Shown: in pieces, positions 23,552 to 28,829 of the stretch
Numbering within the stretch: the first letter of the stretch is position 1
Layout of the letters: every line of letters begins with the position of its first letter
Source of the DNA: Flavobacteriales bacterium UBA1937
GTDB taxonomy: Bacteria > Bacteroidota > Bacteroidia > Flavobacteriales > Weeksellaceae
Reading direction: 5' to 3'
DNA length: 28,829 nucleotides
NCBI GenBank assembly: GCA_002337005.1
Contig: DDFD01000021.1
Span: 1-28,829 of the forward strand
Program-made: the position numbers and the translations under genes
Notes under the pieces: model-generated
Databases searched by the model: none
What the model was told of the DNA's origin: nothing
What the model saw: only the letters and a program-made list of their open reading frames with translations

Positions 23552-24673
23552 ATGAGGCTTAAATTTACATTTTTAGGGCTACTATTTTTTGTAGTCTTAC
23601 AGGCAAAAGATTTTTTTAAATCTTTAGAAAACCAAAAATTATCCAAAACAGCTTCTTTGGTCATTTTTTACAGACCAGATTGTCCTTATTGTTTAAAACT
23701 AGACCAAGAAATTGAAGGAAATTTTAATTTATCTTCTCAAATTAAAAAGAATTTTAATGTTTCTACAGTAGATATTACTACACCAGAAGGAAAAGAAATT
23801 GCGTCTTTTTACGGTGTAAGTAAAGTACCAACTTTAATCAAATATGATAGTAAGAATCAAAATTTTGAAACCTTTGTAGGTTATCAGAAAGGAGATGTAC
23901 TTAAAAATATTCTATTTAACAAAGAGGTGCCAAAAAAAGTGAATTCTGCATCAATCTGTGGAGATGCTATTGTAGAAGCACCAGAAGGCTGTGATGATGG
24001 TAATATGTCTAATGGAGACGGTTGTTCTAATATGTGTACGGTAGAATCTGGCTGGTCTTGTACAGGAACTACAAGTATTTGTACCCGAACTGCGGTTTGC
24101 GGAAATGGAATAAAAGAGGCAACCGAAGGCTGTGATGATGGTAATATGTCTAATGGAGACGGTTGTTCTAATATGTGTACCATAGAATCTGGCTGGAATT
24201 GTACAGGAACTACAAGTATTTGTACCCGAACTGCGGTTTGTGGAAATGGAATAAAAGAGGCAACCGAAGGCTGTGATGATGGTAATCTATCTAATGGAGA
24301 CGGTTGTTCTAATATGTGTACCGTAGAATCTGGCTGGAATTGTAATGGAAACCCAAGTATTTGCACTAATACTTTGGCAATAGATGATATTTCTAGAGAA
24401 GGGGTTTTTAACTTAAATATTGGTTCAAATCCTGTAACAGAAAAACTCACATTACATTTTTTTCTTACTAAGAAAAATAATCTGGAGATTAGTATTATAG
24501 ATTTTACCGGAAAACAAGTTTCTCTGACTAAAAATAAAAATTTGACAATAGGTAACAACATTGTAGAAGTTAACTTTAAAAAGAAATTACCACCAGGAAA
24601 TTATATTATCAATTTAAAATTTGATAATGATGAAAATTTCAAAATTATTTCTAAACAAATTATCGTAAAATAA
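23552..24673 (+). CDS. Secreted thioredoxin-like protein with three DUF4215 Cys-rich repeats and T9SS tail
   Basis: 373-residue exported protein. ATG 23552 begins directly at a signal peptide (KFTFLGLLFFVVLQA); the ATG at 23489 only adds codons lying upstream of the promoter. Residues ~20-125 form a thioredoxin-like domain with redox motif CPYC (44-47) and the cis-Pro motif VPTLIKY. Residues ~136-276 are three 47-residue DUF4215 (myxo-type disulfide) repeats, each with CDDGN-SNGDGCSNMC-ESGW-C. The final ~95 residues are a T9SS type A sorting domain (starting near FNLNIGSNPVTEKL, ending KQIIVK). The product is predicted to be at the cell surface or secreted. Combining a disulfide oxidoreductase-like fold with disulfide-rich repeats in one exported chain is unusual. 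Confidence 0.9.
   Translation: MRLKFTFLGLLFFVVLQAKDFFKSLENQKLSKTASLVIFYRPDCPYCLKLDQEIEGNFNLSSQIKKNFNVSTVDITTPEGKEIASFYGVSKVPTLIKYDSKNQNFETFVGYQKGDVLKNILFNKEVPKKVNSASICGDAIVEAPEGCDDGNMSNGDGCSNMCTVESGWSCTGTTSICTRTAVCGNGIKEATEGCDDGNMSNGDGCSNMCTIESGWNCTGTTSICTRTAVCGNGIKEATEGCDDGNLSNGDGCSNMCTVESGWNCNGNPSICTNTLAIDDISREGVFNLNIGSNPVTEKLTLHFFLTKKNNLEISIIDFTGKQVSLTKNKNLTIGNNIVEVNFKKKLPPGNYIINLKFDNDENFKIISKQIIVK
23957..24379 (+). repeat. Three tandem 141-bp coding repeats (DUF4215)
   Basis: Units 23957-24097, 24098-24238 and 24239-24379, each 141 bp. Units 2 and 3 are near-identical in DNA, and the second half of unit 1 matches unit 2 almost perfectly, so they arose by recent duplication or are homogenised by gene conversion. 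Confidence 0.93.
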
Positions 24674-24679
24674 AATAGA

Positions 24680-24705
24680 AACTCCGAAATTTTCGGAGTT
24701 TTTTT
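24680..24705. terminator. Bidirectional terminator after the thioredoxin/DUF4215 gene
   Basis: AACTCCGAAA (24680-24689) / TTTCGGAGTT (24691-24700) followed by a run of seven T on the plus strand, 6 nt after the stop; on the minus strand it ends in TTTCTATTTT and can also terminate the convergent acyltransferase gene. Confidence 0.88.
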
Positions 24706-24706
24706 G

Positions 24707-25822
24707 TTATATAAATTTTTTGGTTAACCATTTTCTAACAGGTATGTCATACAATTTTAAACTTAAATATGCTACAACTATAGAGATAAATATAACCAAT
24801 AATCCTGCAGGAATTGCCTGAACCATAGAGAGCTTATTATCTACTACATAAGAAGAAAAAATGTAAATAAAAGGATAATGAATAATGTAAATAGGATAAG
24901 AAATGTCTCCTAAAAACTGACTGATTTTTTGGGCGATTTTTCCTTTTATTTCACCACTTGCTCCCAGATAAACAATAAGTGGAAAAACTACAATAATGAC
25001 CAATGACTCATAGATTCCGTTTTGCCAGTTTTCTGTACCAATTCTAGGAACTGATAAAAAGAAAAGGATTAAAACTGTACACCATAAAAAGGCATTTTTG
25101 ATGTAGATTGGCTTATAAATTCTAGAAACTACCAACCCTGCAATAAACGGATAAGATAATCGCGCGAAGCCTACTTTGGTCTGTGCTATATTTAGTGACC
25201 AACCGCCAATTACATCTCCGTTAGCTCCAAAAACCGCTAAATTAACAGTAAAAACCGCCGCTATAACGCCCAATATTATAAGGATTTTGGTAGGAAGTTT
25301 TCGTAATATCAAAGCGTAAAATATATTGGCAATGTATTCGTAATATAGAGACCAAGCTGGTCCGTTGAGAGGATGCATTTCTCCCCAACCTCTTATTTCA
25401 AAAGATTTGGTTAATGGTACCAATGTACAGCCAATTAAAGTAACAAATATCAATTTCCAGAGTGGTGTATCTTTAATCTGAGGAAATAGAATAGGAGAGT
25501 AGCTATAGTAGTAGGCAACTGCACCTATTAACATTCCCATTATAATCATAGGGTGTAACCGTATTAATCTCCTCTTGAAAAAATCTTTTAAGCCCATCTT
25601 TTGCCAACGATCATCATACGCATAACCTATAACAAACCCCGAAAGTGCAAAGAAAAAATCTACTGCTAAATAGCCGTGATTAATGATTTGTTTGGCGTGG
25701 TCGCCACCAGAAAAAATTTCAAATAAATGAAATACAACAACTAGAATTGCGGCAATGCCTCGCAATGCATCTAAAATTTCGTAATGTTTTTTGGTGTCTC
25801 GAAAGATGGTAGTTTTTTCCAT
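24707..25822 (-). CDS. Membrane acyltransferase family 3 (OafA/YrhL-like)
   Basis: Integral membrane O-acyltransferase of 371 residues with about ten hydrophobic segments. The family's N-terminal pattern is present: LDALRGIAAILVVVFHLF (about 18-35, with the catalytic-type His), then DFFFALSGFVIGYAYDDRW (about 55-73) and FFKRRLIRLHPM. The C-terminal QFLGDISYPIYIIHYPFIYIF segment is also typical. Such proteins transfer acetyl or other acyl groups to exopolysaccharide, O-antigen, peptidoglycan or small molecules; the acceptor cannot be inferred from context. It ends 2 nt from the terminator shared with the convergent gene. Confidence 0.93.
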   Translation of the reverse strand: MEKTTIFRDTKKHYEILDALRGIAAILVVVFHLFEIFSGGDHAKQIINHGYLAVDFFFALSGFVIGYAYDDRWQKMGLKDFFKRRLIRLHPMIIMGMLIGAVAYYYSYSPILFPQIKDTPLWKLIFVTLIGCTLVPLTKSFEIRGWGEMHPLNGPAWSLYYEYIANIFYALILRKLPTKILIILGVIAAVFTVNLAVFGANGDVIGGWSLNIAQTKVGFARLSYPFIAGLVVSRIYKPIYIKNAFLWCTVLILFFLSVPRIGTENWQNGIYESLVIIVVFPLIVYLGASGEIKGKIAQKISQFLGDISYPIYIIHYPFIYIFSSYVVDNKLSMVQAIPAGLLVIFISIVVAYLSLKLYDIPVRKWLTKKFI

Positions 25823-25866
25823 TGGTTTTTAAATTTTTGAAAACGAATTTATACAAAACAAAACAA

Positions 25867-25892
25867 AAAATCCGACTTATTAGTCGGATTTT
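25867..25892 (-). terminator. Terminator of the MacAB-like operon
   Basis: AAAATCCGACT (25867-25877) / AGTCGGATTTT (25882-25892), an 11-bp perfect stem with a 4-nt loop; on the minus strand it is followed by TTGTTTTGTTTTG. It lies about 18 nt after the adaptor stop codon. Confidence 0.85.
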
Positions 25893-25910
25893 TATCATAT
25901 TTTAGAAATA

Positions 25911-27104
25911 TTATTTTCCTTTTTTCTCTTTCAGTTCCTCTTTGTCTTTGTCTGATGGATTCCAAACCTTTACATCTGCATTTTTATCAATTCCAGATAG
26001 AATTTGAACATTAATACCATCGCTAGCTCCTAGCTTAACATAAGTTTTTTTGAAGCTTCCATTAGACTGCTTTATCTCTACAAAAGGTTTGTCTGTTCCT
26101 TTGTCTTTTTCATATTGAATAAGGCTTTCGTCTAGTAGAAGAGCATTTTTTTGTGAACTCAATACAATTTCTCCGTTGGCAGAAAAACCAGCTCTTATGT
26201 ATTCATTATTAGGATTGAAAACATCACCTTCTATCGGGAATTTGATGGTTCCGCTTTCGTCTTTACCTTTAGGTGCAATCATAGTCACTTTTCCTGGGAA
26301 TTTTTTGTTTTGAAGAGCTCCTATAATTACTTTCATTTCCATGCCTTCTTTTATTTTGCCAGCTTGTGCTTCGTCTATTTTTCCTTCAAAAATTAAAGAA
26401 TTAAGGTCTGCTACGCTACAAATGGTAGTTCCCGCATTAAATTGATTGGCTTCAATTACCTGATAACCTACTTTTACAGGCACTTCTAGTACTGTTCCGT
26501 TTGCTTTAGAACGAATTTGGGTGGTAGCTAGACTTTGTAAACCATCTGCCACACCGGTTCTAGCAATTTGTAGATTTTTTTGTGCTGTTTGAAATTGCTG
26601 TGTAGCATTTTTCAATTGGTTTTGCATAGAAAGCAAATTCTGCTGAGCTGTTAAAAATTCTTGTTTAGAAATTACACCTTGGTTAAACAATCTCTGTTGC
26701 ATATTAAACTGCTGTTGTTGGGTAGCAAGATTCGCTTTGGCATTGTTTATCTGTAGATTGGCATTTTGTACATCTTGTTGTGCCGCATTAACCTGAGATA
26801 CGCTAGGTACTATTTTTAGAGTAGCAATTAATTGCCCCATAGTAACTTTATCACCTTCTTTTACCAAAATTTTGTCTATAATTCCAGACATATTGGGTTT
26901 AATTTCTATCTCTTCTCTAGGTACTATTTTCCCTGTTGCCATCACTTTGTCTTCCATATCCTGTAGCATTGGTTTTCTGGTTAAGAAAACCTCATTTTCT
27001 TTAGAATTGGATTTTACCAGATAGCTTATTCCCATGATTAATCCTAATGCAAATAGTAATCCTAAAATGATATAAATTACTTTTTTAACAGACAATTTTT
27101 TCAT
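25911..27104 (-). CDS. Periplasmic adaptor (HlyD/MacA-like membrane fusion protein)
   Basis: Adaptor connecting an inner-membrane ABC exporter to an outer-membrane channel. 397 residues: one N-terminal membrane anchor (about 8-30), a barrel-sandwich (lipoyl-like) half starting with KVMATGKIVPREEIEIKPNMSG and IDKILVKEGDKVTMGQLIA (about 53-93), a Gln/Asn-rich alpha-helical hairpin (about 95-190), the second lipoyl half, and beta-barrel and membrane-proximal domains. The C-terminus is Lys/Glu-rich. It lies 56 nt downstream of the FtsX/MacB-type permease gene on the same strand and is followed by a terminator, so it is the last gene of that operon. Confidence 0.92.
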   Translation of the reverse strand: MKKLSVKKVIYIILGLLFALGLIMGISYLVKSNSKENEVFLTRKPMLQDMEDKVMATGKIVPREEIEIKPNMSGIIDKILVKEGDKVTMGQLIATLKIVPSVSQVNAAQQDVQNANLQINNAKANLATQQQQFNMQQRLFNQGVISKQEFLTAQQNLLSMQNQLKNATQQFQTAQKNLQIARTGVADGLQSLATTQIRSKANGTVLEVPVKVGYQVIEANQFNAGTTICSVADLNSLIFEGKIDEAQAGKIKEGMEMKVIIGALQNKKFPGKVTMIAPKGKDESGTIKFPIEGDVFNPNNEYIRAGFSANGEIVLSSQKNALLLDESLIQYEKDKGTDKPFVEIKQSNGSFKKTYVKLGASDGINVQILSGIDKNADVKVWNPSDKDKEELKEKKGK

Positions 27105-27160
27105 TGTATATGAAATATTTAGTTGATTATAATTGATTAAATTTTTTTAAACGCTTCTTG

Positions 27161-28432
27161 TTATTCGCTTCTTAATGCTTCTATTGGTCTTATTTTTACG
27201 GCTCGTTGTGCAGGAATCATCCCAATAATTAATCCTAATAAAATCATCACCGCCATTGCAGCAAAAACGTGTGAATAATTAACCGTAGGATTATAAAACG
27301 GGAAGCTGTCTTGGTTTTTGGTAAGAATATCAATAATCATTAATAATAAAATTCCAAAAATGAAGCCTAGCAATCCTGATGTAAGCGTAATAACAACACT
27401 CTCTAGCAAAATCTGATTTCTAACTTCAGATGGTTTTGCTCCTAGTGCTCTTCTGATGCCTATTTCTTTGGTTCTTTCTTTTACGGTGATTAAGAGAATG
27501 TTCGAAATGGCAATTACTCCTGCCAAGATGGTTAATGAACCTACAATAATGGTTAGTAATTGCATTCCGGTAAGGAAACCTGTCATTTTTTCAAATATTT
27601 TACCAAGGTTGAAACTTCCAAAGGCATTGGTGTCTTCTGGTGAAACGTTATTTTTTTTCTTAAGTTCTTGTTTTATGTTTTCTTCTACAACTGCTAAATC
27701 TGCATCAGGTTTACTTACAATAGCAAAAAAACCGACCACATCACCGTCATTATACATTTTAGTGTAAGTAGAAAGTGGGATGTATGCTGTAGTATCATTA
27801 TTATTAGGACCACCAGCTTTTGATTCTTTGTAAACTCCTATTACATTGAAAAAAAGACCTTTGATGTTGATTGATTTTCCTACTGGATTTTCGTTTTTCT
27901 TGGCATCAAAAAAGTTTTTATAAATAGCTTCTCCTATTACAGCTACATTTTTATTTCCGCTTACATCAGCATCATTAAGATATCTACCAAAAATAAGTTT
28001 TTTTTCTGCAATTTTGTTTCCTACAGGATAATCTCCTGTTAGGGTATAGGTAGCTGTTTTTCCGTTGCAACTCATTTGTTCTCCGGGAGTTCCGAACCCA
28101 CCTCTGGAATTCTGAGGAGAGATATAGTCTATCTGTGGAACTTTCTTTTCTAATAAATCCATATCTGGCAGATGCAGGTTCATCGGTCTTCCTTTCGGGA
28201 AGCCATCATACGGAATAGAAGTATTTTGTGCCCATAGAAATATAGAGTTGGTTGCCATACCCGAAAATAATTTGTCAAAACCGTTTTCCATTCCTTTGGC
28301 GGCGCCTAATAAGCTTACAAACAAGAACATACCCCAGCCAACCCCAATCATGGTGAGGAAAGTACGAAGTTTATTATTCTTAAGAGAGTAATAGATTTCT
28401 TGCCACGTATCTTTTTTGAATATGATATTCAT
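27161..28432 (-). CDS. ABC transporter permease (MacB/FtsX family)
   Basis: Permease of a MacB-type ABC exporter; 423 residues from ATG 28432. An in-frame ATG at 28504 would add 24 residues encoded by a palindromic intergenic stretch; the shorter start gives the family-typical opening (WQEIYYSLKNNKLRTFLTMIGVGWGMF). Layout: N-terminal membrane helix (about 25-47), a large periplasmic MacB core domain (about 50-285), then three FtsX-domain helices (about 295-415) with the conserved VKERTKEIGIRRALGAKPSEV coupling motif. It lacks a fused ATPase, so a separate ATP-binding subunit, probably encoded upstream of the window, is needed. The adaptor gene follows on the same strand. Confidence 0.93.
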   Translation of the reverse strand: MNIIFKKDTWQEIYYSLKNNKLRTFLTMIGVGWGMFLFVSLLGAAKGMENGFDKLFSGMATNSIFLWAQNTSIPYDGFPKGRPMNLHLPDMDLLEKKVPQIDYISPQNSRGGFGTPGEQMSCNGKTATYTLTGDYPVGNKIAEKKLIFGRYLNDADVSGNKNVAVIGEAIYKNFFDAKKNENPVGKSINIKGLFFNVIGVYKESKAGGPNNNDTTAYIPLSTYTKMYNDGDVVGFFAIVSKPDADLAVVEENIKQELKKKNNVSPEDTNAFGSFNLGKIFEKMTGFLTGMQLLTIIVGSLTILAGVIAISNILLITVKERTKEIGIRRALGAKPSEVRNQILLESVVITLTSGLLGFIFGILLLMIIDILTKNQDSFPFYNPTVNYSHVFAAMAVMILLGLIIGMIPAQRAVKIRPIEALRSE

Positions 28433-28484
28433 AGGGTCATTTTTTTGCTTTGCAAAGTGAATTTTTTTGAATGAATTTCTTCGA

Positions 28485-28501
28485 GTGAATTTAAAATTCA
28501 C
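28485..28501. repeat. Perfect 17-nt palindrome upstream of the permease
   Basis: GTGAATTTAAAATTCAC (8-bp arms around a central A) between the four-helix-bundle gene and the permease. A second small palindrome, CTTTGCAAAG, occurs at 28448-28457. Possible operator or processing hairpin. Confidence 0.5.
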
Positions 28502-28512
28502 CATTCACTATT

Positions 28513-28829
28513 TCAGCTGTTCATTAATTTTGATAATAATATAAATGTTGTTTTAATATTTTTTCCTAATTCGGTTAATTCTTCTATTTTTAAATAATTT
28601 TCTTCTATTATGATTTCGCAACAAGAATCAATTTCAATTATAGAACCTCTTGCAATTTCATAATATCTATTTCTCTCGGTTTTTGATTTTCTTGATGAAC
28701 CTTCAGAAATATTTAATACAATTGAAGTTGATGCTCTTCTCATCTGATCAATTAAATTATACTTTTCTTGCTCAGGTAATATTTTTATTATTTTATAACA
28801 GTTCTTTCTTAATTCTTTGGCTGTTTTAT
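28513..28829 (-). CDS. Four-helix-bundle protein (S23 / 23S-IVS family), N-terminus outside window
   Basis: The first Met in the window is at 28743 (76 residues), but the frame is open to the window edge with clear family sequence upstream (AKELRKNCYKIIKILP ... EKYNLIDQM), so the gene is only cut by the window end. The characteristic core is QMRRASTSIVLNISEGSSRKS followed by a Cys-containing helix (IDSCCEIIIEENYL). These small four-helix-bundle proteins are encoded in 23S rRNA intervening sequences and, as free-standing genes, are common in Bacteroidota; relatives include the Avd proteins of diversity-generating retroelements. Function unknown. It lies 80 nt upstream of the permease gene on the same strand. 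Confidence 0.85.
   Translation of the reverse strand, partial: KTAKELRKNCYKIIKILPEQEKYNLIDQMRRASTSIVLNISEGSSRKSKTERNRYYEIARGSIIEIDSCCEIIIEENYLKIEELTELGKNIKTTFILLSKLMNS

Noticed and set aside
23957..24379. CRISPR-like tandem repeats
   Set aside because: Units are 141 bp, contiguous without spacers, and encode in-frame DUF4215 domains.
28433..28504. Longer permease start at 28504
   Set aside because: The added 24 residues run through palindromic intergenic DNA; the MacB/FtsX-type N-terminus begins at ATG 28432.

Overview
The window looks like a chromosomal segment of a Flavobacteriia member, probably a Weeksellaceae (Chryseobacterium/Cloacibacterium-like) species. The DNA is AT-rich. Several genes carry the Bacteroidota -7 box TAnnTTTG and lack Shine-Dalgarno sequences. 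Two proteins end in type IX secretion (T9SS) sorting tails and one is a T9SS plug protein. Gene families such as the two-N-domain NifU and DUF4215/T9SS proteins fit the phylum. The genus is inference; no rRNA is present.

Layout. Positions 1-4419 hold the end of an RND multidrug-efflux operon (AcrB-like pump, then a TolC/OprM-like lipoprotein), closed by a terminator. Next come a HopJ-family gene and a convergent secreted alpha/beta hydrolase, then a Uup-type ABC-F ATPase with a VanZ-like gene directly behind it. Positions 8071-11450 form an accessory restriction island on the minus strand: a Dam-type adenine methylase, a close DpnI homologue, a small acidic protein, an 81-bp GC-rich repeat and a 5'-truncated PD-(D/E)XK restriction enzyme. 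proC and a Pif1-like helicase follow.

Positions 14452-15077 carry no conventional gene. They contain a structured repeat element and, on the plus strand, what looks like a compact transcription unit: a -7 box, hairpins, an 18-codon ORF, a 13-bp stem with G-U pairs and a strong terminator. Beyond it are a lipoprotein of unknown function, a GNAT acetyltransferase overlapping a gamma-carbonic-anhydrase-like gene, a divergent NifU-type Fe-S scaffold, and ferrochelatase, which has a non-ATG start.

The right part is secretion and envelope biology: a secreted M4 metalloprotease with a T9SS tail, a T9SS plug protein, an MBL-fold hydrolase, an unusual thioredoxin/DUF4215x3/T9SS protein, a membrane acyltransferase, and the tail of a MacAB-like ABC export operon (adaptor and permease) behind a four-helix-bundle protein cut by the window end.

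The most interesting locus is the methylase-DpnI operon. A GATC-type methylase and a nuclease family that cuts methylated GATC are translationally coupled (TAATG overlap), although in Streptococcus pneumoniae the equivalent cassettes are mutually exclusive. Second is the uncharacterised transcription unit at 14763-15050.
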